From assembly GCF_900496995.4 (NCBI RefSeq), contig NC_044012.1, positions 1,488,001-1,552,000 of the forward strand: 64,000 bases of DNA, in the 5' to 3' direction. Positions 1 through 13,100 of this stretch are shown piece after piece; the stretch's first letter is position 1; every line of letters begins with the position of its first letter. The translations under genes were made by a program, and so were the position numbers. The notes under the pieces are model-generated. The model worked only from the letters and a program-made list of their open reading frames with translations. It did no database searches and was not told where the DNA came from. The DNA is from Aquila chrysaetos chrysaetos (taxonomy: Eukaryota > Chordata > Aves > Accipitriformes > Accipitridae).

Positions 1-3000
1 GAAGATGTTTCCACATTGCAAGCTATGAGGTTCTGGTAAGAAATGCTGTTCCTCCGAATAATGTCAGGAGGAGGTTTTTTATCAACTGTTACACTTGTTA
101 CTGAAATAGGGGGAATGTTGTGGGTTTTTTAAAATTTATTTACACACACACCACCACCCCAGCGCTACTGATGTTTAGTATTCTCCTCTTTAATAAAATA
201 TGTGCAAATAAAAATGCTTGTAAAAAGATAAGCATCAGGTAGGAAAGGGTGTTCTGGCAGTGTTGGAACCAATCTTGGAGCACCTTCTTGGCATTTGGTG
301 AGTTTCCCTTGTCAAGTTTTCTCCCTCTGCTTCTGAGCAGAAACACCTGGAAGGTGCCGTCATCCTCCAATTCCTGCTTCCAAACCGGTTTTGTTTAACT
401 ACTTTGTACATGTCAACATTCACTCCTGTCCTGTGCAGGGATATACATTAGAAAGTTTGTAAATCTAATAGCTACATAATGTTGAGTAACCAATAGATTT
501 TTAGAAATACATATGAAAAAGTATATCTCTCTGGCAATTTGATAAGATAGGTGTAGAAGAAAAATTAGTCATTCACCCTAATCAGCACCTGGTTGATCAT
601 ACTTCCTGTGCATTGTTTCTATTTCCTCGTCATTTGTAGGCTGAATGTGTTCAATGTGTCAGTTTATAGAAGTGCGGTTCATCCGGATTCCTTGCAGCAG
701 TTTTTTAGACACACCCTGACCGAAGTTCTTACCTACAACCCGTTGTTGAAAGGTAGGAACAGGCGGGGAGAAGTGAGTGTCTCCAGGGTGTGTTATTGTG
801 TGTCCGGAGCTCCATCCCACCCGGGCCTTGCTAAATGGAGACCAGCCTGGGGGACCCAGAGCCCCAGAAGCTGCCTGACTCCCCAGCTCTTTCCCAGGGT
901 CTATATAAGCAGGGTGCCAGATCAGACAAAAACAAACTCATCTGGGGTCTGGGCTTTAGAGGGCTGTAGTTCAGGTGAAAACTTTAGGTGGAAAATCAGT
1001 GCCTTCAAACAGAGCTTCAACCAACAGCTCATGAACAGATATTTGGAGTCACATCTAATAGCAGCTGTTACAGAGGAGACGTGGGGGAGCTCTGGATGCT
1101 GGGAGCAGTCCTGGCCAAAGGAGAAACTGGGTGGGAGAGGTGGTGCTGCAGAGAGTACTTGCAGCTAAGATAGTCTGGCCCCTGTGTGTGTTTGGGTTTA
1201 TGCACAAGACGGGGCCTTTCTCTGCTGACTGGGTGTTTCTTTTGGTAGATTAGAGGTAAAGGCAGGAAGGCTTCTAATCCGTGATTGGTAGTTGTAAAGC
1301 TTGATGTTTTTAGGAAGAAATATGTTTGGACTACAAAATGTCTGGTAAAATCACTCTGAGCGATGATCTAGAGCTGCTTGCCTGTTGTGTGGGAGAGCTG
1401 TGTTGTTGCTGCCTTCCAGTTCAAAGAGATTATTGAGGAAAAAGATGATTCCTTGCTGATTCTGTGTGCATGTGCTATGTTGGCCTACGAATGTGTGATC
1501 ACAAGAACACCTTTGAGATGACAGTGCGGTAGTGAAATGGCACGGTCCTTGTTGTCACAGTCCATGTTACAAAGACAAATTGGAGAGAGAGGATTTCAAT
1601 GAGCAGTTTTTAACGTATCTGGTTGCCAAAGCCCAAGGGAAGTCTTGTGTGGTTAAGTTATGCATTTTGGGTGTATTTTAAAACCTATTGCTAAAGAGTA
1701 AACTTTTCTTTTTCTGGGTACAGTGTCCGATGCCATCCATATGCAGAAAGAGTGGAGCTTTACAAGAACTTGTTCACTGCTTACTACCTTGTATCGCAAA
1801 GTATGTCTTCCTGGTTTCACAAAGAGAACTTTATGTTGGGTTTATATTCATTGAAATATCTGAAGTGAGATTATTTAGACCTAGTGGATTCCAGTCACAG
1901 AATCTGAACCAGCTGCCAGAAATTGTAGGCAGGAGGAAGCACGAAGAAAAATTACTACAGGGATTTTTGTTTGTGCAAAGCTCTTAATGAGAACAAAGAT
2001 AACAATTGAAGATGTGAATTTTCACTGTTGCAGAATATGACATGACTGCTAGAAGAACTGGAATATTACTGTTTATTTTAGCCAATGCTGGTTCCAAGCC
2101 AGGATGATATCTAGCCCTGGAAAGCTGAAGCAAAAGATGCACGCAGGATAGCTTTTTCAGGAGTCTTGCAAAAGACATCTGCATGTTAATCTTGACAGTG
2201 TATTTCACTTATGAGTGGCTGTATATCATAGCTAAAATGAATTGCTATTGCTCTTCCAGATGTTCATGGCATTCAGTGCAAAGGAGTTGATCTGCCAGCT
2301 GCAGCAAGTCCTGGAGACTCATGAAGTGAACTGGCAGCATGTCCTGTCCTGTGTTTCCACGCTGGTAGTCTGTCAGGCTGAGGCTGAGCAGCTGTTCAAA
2401 GGTAAGTAGGTAATGGGAAGCCTGCAAGCTAATGTGTACTTGTTGCTTCTCAGGTACTGCAGAGGGAAACCATGCTGACTGGTGTAGCAGCATAGACATT
2501 CATAGTTGCTGTTTTGAGATTCCTGCATGGAAAAGAACAGCAGAAAATCTGATTTTTCCATTCAGAAATTCCGTGTCAGAGGCGGTGCGAATGCCAGGTC
2601 TTGTGCCTGACACTTCTCAAACTTACTGTACAGCCAAGAGTGGTTATTTGATAATTACCTTCATTATTAATTGGAGTAGTGATTACTGAAGCTCAGTTCT
2701 TCTATCTCACTTTTGCTAGCAGACCTTGTTTGTTAGAGTTGCTTGCTGATTATCTCATTGCTGGACTCCCTGCAATTCTTGCAGGTTGAAATCCTAGAGT
2801 ATTTGACTGTTAAAAGTGCATGAAAGAATATAAATGAGTCCCAAAGGTTCCCCAAGCTGCAATACAAATCCTTCTTTATGTGGCAGATGTTTTATCACAG
2901 GTATTTGTCTTCATTTACTGTAGAAAATTACAGCACAGTTGTCAAGAGCAAAGTCTGAGGTTATTGTTTTATGTTTCTAGATCTACTGAGACATCTCCTG

Positions 3001-6000
3001 ATAAAGGCCTTTGAGAATTATGATATGGAAAATATGATCACTGCATTCCTGATAGCTCGTCAGGCTGCTCTAGAGGGCCCTGCTGTGTTCATGCCTTACT
3101 CTGAATGGTTTAAGGTAAGACTAGATGAGGCCTGGCTGGTAATCTTTGTTTTAAGTATGAGAAACCTGTGCATAAGGAATGTTCTGCTGCACAGCAAAAG
3201 CCTAGTTTCCAACCAGATAGCCAGGAATTAGAGGGGGGTGAGGGGGTGGTGTGTGTGCGGAAAAGAGTAACAAGTGATTGTGTTGGTATTAGGAGTGATT
3301 TAATATTTATTACTGCCTTTGTGTCTGCAAAGAATATATTTATTTGGCTTTCTTTGGTTTTCCCTTCTTTCATCTTCTAAGTCCATCTTGTCTGCATTCC
3401 TGACAAGTAACTAGAGAACATGTAATTCCTGTTATAATCATAATCTTGGATGTATTTCAGTATCTTGATAACCAACACTGTTGTTCTTGCATAAGTTGTA
3501 GGTTATTGCAGATGAAGCATTCCTATTTCCTGGATGTTTGCATGCAGCTGTAATTGCTGTGTTTGACCTTATAGATAATTGGTTGTTAGCTTTTAGTTGT
3601 AAACATGTAGGTATTTTAGGTATGCAAATCTCCACATAATTTAAACCTGTAAATTCCTTTTTATGAGTTTGCAAATCTAAGCTCAGCCCTTGCTGATAGA
3701 GTGTTCAGGATGTATCAAAAGGTAAACTGCTGATGTTCTGTATAGTTTCAGACTGGCTCATTTTCCTTGAAATGCTCAGATAAAGCTGTGTAGAAACTGG
3801 CAGATTTGTGGTTCCCTCATGAATCTCAATCCTTTGGTGCATTTTGGTCTTGCCTTGTTTAACTCCTCTAAGAGTTCTCATGGTAGTGTATCAGAACAAA
3901 CTTTGAGCATGACATGGCAGGCTTTCTGGAAACTGGACAAAGAAACTCAAAGAAAACTTCCATAGAGATTTCTATAAACTTTCTCTGGAGCCTTTTCTCC
4001 AGAAAGACTCTCTTGACAGAAAGCAGGTATCTGTAACGGATGTCTGGGATTTGTCCGCTGAGTTACGGCATTGCTGGGATGGGGATTCTCTCCACACTGA
4101 AAGGCTGCGTTGTCTTTTTCTCCTGTTTCAGGCTTCCTTTGGGAGCTCTGGTGGTCACCACGGGAGCAGTAAGAAAGCTCTGGTCTTCCTCTTTGAGTTC
4201 TTGTCAGAGCTAGTGCCCTTTGAAGCAGCACCGTACTTGAAGGTCAGAAGATGCTAACAGAGATGGTTTTCTAAAGACTGGTACAGAACTGCTCCAAAGT
4301 GAACATACTTGTGCCTTTGACTAGGTTCAGCTTATTATTATTGTTATTATAGTAATTGCATTATGTGTCTGACTAGGTTCAGCATATTGTTAATATTCTT
4401 ATAGTAATTGCATTACTTCTGATACATTATTCAAAACCTTTTCTCCCTGAAATAAGGAAGTAAGAGATTCTTTTGTTTACTTGACAAGAAGGAGAATTCC
4501 TCTCATGGAGTTTAAATTTAAGCATTTCAGTGATTTTGTTTGTTGTTGTTGGGAAAAATTGCATGTCAGTTGCCATGAAAGTGGCTTGTCTTAAAACAAG
4601 CAATAACATCTTCTCTGGTGGTAAACATTAACTGGAATTTTACACTAAACTTCCTGTAAAAATGGCAAATCTTGTGAATTGCACATTTCAGGTCCATATA
4701 ATGTACCCGCCTTTTGTGCCAACAAAACATCGGTCCATTCTCTTGGAGTACATCACTCTGGCTAAAACCAGACTGGCTGACCTTAAGGTTAGTAAAATTT
4801 GTCTCTTTGAGAAGAGTTCTTTCTGGATCTGTCAAAATAATAGCTGTGTTGCGACCATATGCATCTCTCTAACCTCACACAGGTTGCTATAGAAGATATG
4901 GGGCTCTATGAAGACTTGTCTTCCACAGATGAATCTGTGCAGGTACTGCTGGTCTGTCTAACAGTTTTCTCATCAGTCATGCCCCTTTTCCTCTGCAAAA
5001 GAGCTTAGGTTATCCACCTGTCTGCCATTCCTACCAAGTTTGAGCATGCTGCCAAATCTTCTCCAGCTTTAAGACAGAGGGGTTAGCGGCCATAAAAATG
5101 CAGTCTCTTCCCCAGATTTCATGAAAACTAGACTTACACAGAGGACAAACAAACTGCGATGAGTATTCCGTGATGATGCCGTAGAGGAACTCAGCGATTA
5201 GCCAGCCAGCTACTGGCCAAGCAGCACCTACATTAGCCATCCAGTCAGTACCTGCTGTTTGAAGCAGGAAAGTGCTGGTTACCTCTTGCCCATCCTGTAC
5301 TGTGGGGTATAGAAAATAAATGGAAGATTCGGTGGGGGAGGATTTAAGGGACAAAGGGAGATCTAATGGTGTTGTATGGTGTGGGGATGCAGAGCACAGG
5401 TTTGGAGGAACTGGGGCTGCATTAGCTCTGCTGATTGACCAGCATGTTACAATAGTGACACTTCCCTCTATGGCTTTGCTCCCAATGATTTGATCATGTA
5501 GGAAAGCATTTTATATGTATCTTGATTCTTTTCAGTATAGCATATCATCTATTTGGTGTTGTTTTCAAAGTGTTCATATTTAAAGGAGATTTGGGGAGGG
5601 AATCTACAGTCTGCAGTTTCACACTGTGGTTCATGATAAGTTTTGGGTAATGACAGTAATTGATAAGGAAGCATTTGGCTCTATTGCTCCTTCCTATATA
5701 TTGATCACAAGTATGGCAGTCTAAGGGGCCTCATTTATACAGTCAGTTAGCTGGAGTACATGAAATACAGGCTGGTGACAAGGTAGTTGAATGTACTGTA
5801 ATGAAATCTAGTTCTGTGATGAACTGAAAGTCATAAGTGAAGATTTAATTTAATTTCTTCCAAGTCTGATCTGTTTGTTGAGAAACTGGCCCGGGTTGTT
5901 GCAGTCTTAAGCTGTCTTACAGCTCGAACAAGAGAAACCCGGGATGGCAGTACCTCTGCCTGGAGTGTAGTAGCATGGGCTGGAAGCAAAGATTATGGGT

Positions 6001-7127
6001 CTTAATTCCAAATGTATGAACTAAAATAGAATAACAATATACCGAATCCAGAACAGAAAAGATACTGTACCCGTGGGGGACAATTGAATAAACAATGTGA
6101 TGTTAAGCAGGAGTATCTGCTGCAGTTGCTGTAGGAGGTGCATACAGAACAACATGGACCTTTGGGCTGACCCAGAATAGCTGTTATTTATAACAGCCTT
6201 ATCGAGGCAGGCTGATGGTTCAGGCCTGGTTTCTCCATCCTGCAGCTTTACTCTGTGTATCAGGTAGTTCTTGTCATTCAGTTGTGTTTGTTCAGTCACT
6301 TCCTTTCACAGCACAGACAACGGTTACTAACCCTGAAAAAATAATGAGGGAAGATTATCGTTGTCCTTGAGTTCTCACAACATCTTTCTCTCATTGTTAC
6401 TTGTGTGAGCCAGCCCCAGGGCCAGGCACTTCGTGACGTTGAAAAGGCCCTTCAGATATTTGAAAACACAAGGAAGATCCCAACATCTGTGATAGAAGCC
6501 AGGTACTGTGTGCTTCTGAACTCTTTTTGTTTTCAGCTATAATAATAATAATAATAAAAGTCAAGTCCAAATCAAAATAACAGAACAAGAAAAATTGAGA
6601 ATGTGAGCAAAGGAGGTTTTGGGAAATTCTCCCCATGTTATCTACTTCCTCAGTAGTCATCTAAATAGAGGTTATTTGTGCAGAGAGTAAAAGGCATATT
6701 CACATCTGCAAGAGAAGTCCACAATTGTTATAATAAATAAAAAGCAAAATTAAAGAAATGAATAACTATTGGTTAATCTGAACTTGATTTGTCTGTGGTT
6801 ATTCATGCTACCATGAATATTTCTTATTTGCAGGAGCCAAATTAATTCTTGAGGTAACAAAATGGTACTTTGCAGCTTTGGCATTGTTAATATTTTGCTA
6901 TATTTGTTTTCTGTCTCAGTATTTTCAGGCGACCATATTATACTTCCTGGTTTCTTCCTGCTTTGCTGAGGCCACGTGTGGTTAGTGTTTGGTTTTGGCT
7001 TTTTTTTGATCCTCCCATCTAGATGTGTGTTTGTAGACAGGTAATTTGTGCCTAACCTGCCTGTTTTTCTATTGCAGCTCCCTAAAACCCCAGATGCACG
7101 CATGGCTTTTATAGATTCTTTAAAGAG
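1..7127 (+). CDS. FANCA: FANCA exons 10 (partial) to 20
   Basis: Exon positions: 10 partial 1-35; 11 640-752; 12 1724-1800; 13 2260-2401; 14 2981-3114; 15 4132-4242; 16 4692-4787; 17 4883-4942; 18 6414-6502; 19 6920-6980; 20 7078-7127. The 1-35 fragment ends in TG before a GTAAG donor and joins the first G of exon 11 to give a Trp codon, matching the human CW junction, so the window opens inside exon 10. All lengths of exons 11-20 match the human exons. The introns between them hold no other gene that I can recognise. Confidence 0.95.
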
Positions 7128-10100
7128 GTATTGAGACTTCCCAGTGGTTTTTTTTCTGTGCTTCTGGACTTTCTCTTCAGAACACTTGACTTTACATCAG
7201 ATTATTGGAGGCTTTGACACCTTGTTTACAAAACCCTGCGTGTTGGCTAACCCTCTTGGCAGGGCTTTGTGGCCAGGCTTGTGGCTTGCAGGTTGTGGAT
7301 GGGTAGCTTATCTGTATAGGTGAATGTCTTCAGTTCTGTAATTAGTCCTCTAGCCACTGTGAAACCATTATCTAGAAGAAGTCCCATGCAGCCCTCCGAC
7401 TGCAGGCCAGATATGTTTTTATGCAAACTTTGGAGGATACTGCTGAATATAAAATTTCACCAGGAATATGAGACCCCTGTGAAAAGCTCTCTTCTCTTTG
7501 GGAGAGGATATGGGAGAAGTGGAAGATGAAACTTAAATGTCTGTTAATGCTTTATGAGCTGCTCTTACGGGACACCAGGATAATGCCCCAGGAGAACACA
7601 GCCCCTCTCAGAACTCAAGATTGTCCTGTGTGCATGTTTAAAAGTGCTTTTCTGCACTGCAGGAACAGCTTTATTTTAAATCCAGTAATTCCTCTGTAGC
7701 CTATCATGAAGAAAAAATGTTTGCAACACTGCCTACAAATGAGGCATTTGGCTCTGCCTTGTCATTCCAGCCTGACTCTAAAAAAGACTGGATTTTTTCT
7801 TTTAAATTAAAGTTGTAAGAGAAGCAGCTGAGTTCTAGGAAGCCTCACGTAATGTTTTTAGTATTGAATGCGTGCCCAGCAAGTGTTAGAGGTAAAACTT
7901 TGGTCTCCATCACGTTAGCTTTTTAGATGTATGAATACTGCGTGTCATATAACTTACACTCTTATGTGATCTTAGACACGTACTATATATGAAATAGGTA
8001 TTAATACATGCATTAATGATATACATAGTATTGTTTTTGTGTAGTGTGTGTTACACATGTATAGTACTTGCTATGAAAGCCTTGGATATAAATTTCTGGC
8101 CCTCATGTCAGATGATGATTAAAAAATGCTTCAGATGCTCAGTATGCTTTGGAGCCTCTGTAATTACATTTCATAGCATAGCTGTTGTTTATGCTTATAT
8201 TTAATAAAGCTGAAGTTTGAATGTGGTTATGCAGTATAATAAATGTCTCTTTTTTTTTTTTTTTTTTTTTAATTATTATTATAGAGCTGATAAAATACCC
8301 TCAAACTTGTACTCCACATACATGCAAGCCTGTTGTGCTATGAAAGAGAAAATGTTACAAGGTAAAAAAATATAACATTTACTTATGGATCAGTTTGAAG
8401 AAAAGTTAATTTTTCCATTGGTGCCCTCCTGAATTGAAAATTTTCAAAAAGTTACCGCTGATTAGGTCTTTAATCTATACGTAAATATGTGTATGTTCTT
8501 TATGTCTTATTGAGGTATTAAATAGTTACTCTCGTAATGACTTTCTCTGCCTATCCTGCTTGGGTGGGATTTTTGCAGTCCATGCGTAGCTCTGTGCTGA
8601 GGCTGCAAATGATGCCTGAGCTAGCTGATTTAAATCTAGCTCAAATACATCTCCATGAATCAGCGTTTGCAGCTTGAATGCTTCTCAGCTCCGGCTAGCC
8701 TGGGGTGTGAACCTGCTGTGTTGATCCCTTGCGTAATGGCACTTGTGCTGCCTGAACTCACCATCATCCTCTTTTAACAATGGATTACTGTGCGTGACTG
8801 AGATCTGGGGAAACAGGAGGGGCTTGGGATGGAGCCAGCGGTAAAGGGATTGCAGTGCATAGTTTACATGTGTTTGGGTGGGAAGGCCCCACTAATTTCG
8901 GGTCCCATCGCTGTAGCCACATTACTGGTGCAGTGTGTGTCAGTGTAGTAGATATTTAATGAGCTCTCCTATCTCTTTCAGCAAATGAGTGTTTCAAACG
9001 TATCTTCAAACGGGCAACATCCTCACCACAGGTTTATACGAAATGAAAAGGTCAGGCTAGCGAGCAGAGATCATTCCCAGAGTGTGGTGGCGATAAGTGT
9101 ACTCTGTACAGAGACGGATCTGTGATTGACTCCTACTCAGGGCACTTTGGGCGTCTGAAGCTTTCTGGAGATGCTGTAGCTCGAGAGGCGTGACAAAGCA
9201 GTCCTGGGGAACCGCAGATGTGCAGCAGTCTGGCTGCGGAGGTTGTCCTGGCAACCGGCAGGGATGAAGGATCCCTGCATGCTGGGATCGGCCCGATTCC
9301 CAACGGGCAGCCAGGGCTCTGCAGGAGTCCTTGAATTGCCAGTGACCTCTAGTGGCATGTCCTAAGCTGAGCTGTCCCCCCTGTATCCTGATCGGCCTGA
9401 TCTGCGTCCTAATCCCATCCTCTGCATCCTAATCCATCCCTGGGGCTCTTGCACAGAGGCTGGCTTTAGGGCAGGACTGAGTATTGGTCAGCTGTAAGCC
9501 TGCCCTGTTCGTTAGTGCTCATTCTTGCACATAAAAGTGACTCAGCAGTCTCCTAACACCTTGTTGCTTTACAGTGTGTTTATAACAAGTATTAATTTAA
9601 CCTTTGTTATTTACTGCTCTTGTTCATGGTTGAGTTATTTCTGGCCCATGTACAAGACACTGTTCCTGTCTAACGAACTGTACGGGTGGTTTTTGGGGCT
9701 GTGCTGTGGCAGCTTGTTGCTGGTGGCACTCTCTTTCTAGTGGTAAAAGGAATTTCCTTTTATTTCTTCTTTTAAACAAAAACCAGAATAGACTAACATG
9801 TAACATCTGGAGATGTTGCATGGTGTTGGGCTTGAGGAGAAGCTGATGATGTAGTATTCACGCTGTAATGTCTGTCTGTGTATTTTGAGACTGGTTCCAG
9901 TCTTTTGAGGTCAGAAAATGTTTCTGTAAGGGGCAGAGAGCTACAGCAAGTAGGAAGGGAACTCTGAAAGGAGAATTCTTTTGCCTCTTGTCCTTAAAAA
10001 CTGAATTCCTTTCTGAAACTAGGCATAAACTCATAAATGATTAATCAAATAGCACATTTTGAATGTAAAAACAAAGCTGTATACGTGGCAGATTGATGGT

Positions 10101-13100
10101 TTGGCAATCTGTTATAGCTTACAGAAAAGTAAATACTGCTTCTACAGAAAATGTATGCAGAAATTGCTGAATGCATTTTATGAACTGATGTACTGCACAA
10201 AGGTGAGGATGATGTGTTGCATTTCTCTCTTACTTGTCTAGATGAATCAAAAGTAGAGACCAGCCATTCCAAAGAGCCTGTTGAGCAGCTGAAGGCTGAA
10301 CTGGCTGAACTAAGGACACTGATTGTGGACCAGGCTAAATACGAAGGTATGCAGGAAGGCAAGTTATAACTACCCATAATTGACTGTTACAAAAGCTGCA
10401 TTAATAAAATGTGGCTAATGCTAGCCAAAGCAGCAGCAGTAGTTACTTGCCGCTGGTACCTTAAGATGGTAATCTTTCAGATCTGTATAATCCTTCCAGC
10501 TATGAATATATATATATTTTAATATCTGACGTATTTCCCATGCTTGAGTTCAGAACTTAAGGTCTGCATCTTTGTGATGATCACTTGGTACCACCCTGAT
10601 CTTTGCCAAGATTGGCGGCCCCATTCCTGGGGCTTGCCTGGTGACTTGGGCCCCCTTTTGAAGGCTGTTTCCTTTCTGGTGTGAAAAACTATTCTTGATG
10701 TGTGTTGGTAGTAGTACTGGGGAAAAACAATGCTGGCTTCTAAAATGAAGACGATGATCGCTGTGTTCCAGCTAACATTTTTTGCTCATTAAATGCTTTG
10801 GGCTCTGATCAATTAGAGTATATATTTCACTACTTCTTCCTCTTATGTGGAGCTGTAAAATCTTTCATGCCTTCTGTCCTGGTTCTCCTCTTCTCCTCTT
10901 ACCTTCCTGCAGATGTGCCAGCACAGATTGCAGTGATTTCTGACAGACTCACAAGCGTCTTAGGTCACAGCAGTGATGAGAATGAAGCTGCTACTTTGAA
11001 TTCTCCAATCCAAGTTGATATTTCTGCCCCCAGGCTGGAACCCAGCCATCAGAGTGTGAGTACCATCTGGCTTCGGGTGAGAAACTAGTGGGGCTGGGTG
11101 GGTAAAAATGCATCTGGATAGTCCCTGTGAAAGGTTGCTTTGTCTGTGGAGAACAGGAAATACTCTTCTCCTTTTGTCTACCTTGTGCACAGACTATGCA
11201 TATGTTTTAACCTCCTGGAAGTTGTTGGGTGTCTGGTGGTGAGATCTAGAGATATATTCTATCAGAGCAGTCCTGTGATGAGCTAGGCTTTCTTCACCAG
11301 GCTTGTCTAGGTATTTGTTGTGTGCTGGGATCATTCCTGGGCTGTTACAGGCTTAACTTTCCATCTCTTCTTAGTGCCAGTGGATCTGTACAACTTGCAG
11401 TGAATTTCACTAACCAATTCGTTGCCTTGTTTTAATGTTGGGAAACATTATATATATATATACACACATATATATATACACACATACATATATATATATA
11501 TACACACACATACATATATATATATACACACACACATACATATATATACATACACACACACACACACACACACACACGCAACACAAAACTAGATCTAGAT
11601 ATCCAGCCCAACAAGCAGGAATTACCAGTGGGTCTCTTATTCCAGGTTGTTGATCTTCTGCTGACATCGTTCTGCCAAAACCTAATAGCTGCTTCCTATT
11701 TTAATCCTCCCGACAGGTAAGATGCAAGTGAAAGAGTGGGGAAATCAAAACTCATTAATACGCTAGAATTCTAACACTTGTCCAGGGGTGAGGAGGGACT
11801 TCTGGTTGTTTATACCCACTGTACCAGGCTGGCAATTGCAGGCTGCTTTATCCTGAGTATTCTGTAATCTAAGAACTAATGTGCTTTGATGTATATGTGT
11901 AAATAAAATATGTTACTCCTCTGTCATTACTGATCCCTTTGGAAAAAGGTGGCATTTGGCTCTGTGACAACATATAAAAACTTTCCACAGATACTACGTG
12001 CTCAGGTTGGCGTTTTCAGCTGAATGGTGGGGAATGAAGCAAATTCTTTTTGTCCAGCAATTATTTGCTGGCTGACACTACAGATCAGGGGAGGAGAATG
12101 CTTGTCTTTTGACAGTGAGCACTGATGTGTCTTCGGGGTGTCTTTTTGGCACGTTCAGTGCTTTTGGCACATTCAGCCTTCATCCCTAATGCCATATCTA
12201 ATGTGAAATGAGTGAGGCATAAAGTCTAACGCTGCAGGCACAGGAATAGCAGCATGATACACCTTCTAGCTGCTTCCCATCCCCTCTTCCTACTGGAAGT
12301 GATTCAAGTGACTCAGTTTGATTCTGGCCTGTATGAGGAGGGAGAGGTAGCACTCCTCTGCCACTGGAAGGACTCTATTAATAGCCATCTCTTTCATGAT
12401 GTAACAGAAGTCTGTAAACGTTATTGTTGTCCCTCAAACGGGGTTCGTTTACCTGGTGTGCAAGCCAATAACACACAGAGTTGAGGTATTTTCAAATTAA
12501 TTTCATTGATGCGCATGAATGGGTGCCTGTCTCAAGACAGCACACCTTTGTCTCAAAAATTCCTACATTTATATACTTAAGTAATACATATTCATTATTA
12601 TTACCCTTAATGATTGGTTCTTTCTTCTTCCCCTCTTGTGTAAATTGGTGCGCAGACTCTGTCTTCTTCCTTCCTTCATTGTCTTCTTTTGAGTAGATGG
12701 TATCATTTGAGTAGGTGGTCAATGAGTCGGTGGTCACCATCTCCCCCTGTAGGAATTACCTTTTACCAATTTCTTACTCTGTCTTGGCAGTTCCAAGTGG
12801 TTCTTCAAGGTTTATTGACCAGACCACAATCCATTACCTTTTCTGACATAAACATAAAGCCCCATTGTCTAATAGTTAGTTCCTAAACCCTAAATCATGT
12901 CTAGTTATTATTTCCCTATTTTAAATATTAACTGATGGGGGCTGTATACAGTACTTTAGCAGTTCCCTGGTTATTTCAATCATATTATACATATTAACTG
13001 ATAACATTATGGTCCACATTTCAGGGGAAAATCGCTTTGTTGGAAAACAGCAATGTACTGACAAGCTGCCTGTCATCCCAGCTGCCAACAGTACTGAACT

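Noticed and set aside
5031-5354. 107-codon minus-strand open frame in FANCA intron 17
   Set aside because: A CPLC motif is present but no partner cysteines, promoter or homology was recognised.
11410-11667. Cysteine/valine- and isoleucine/tyrosine-rich open frames at the microsatellite
   Set aside because: Pure translation of TA/CA repeats.
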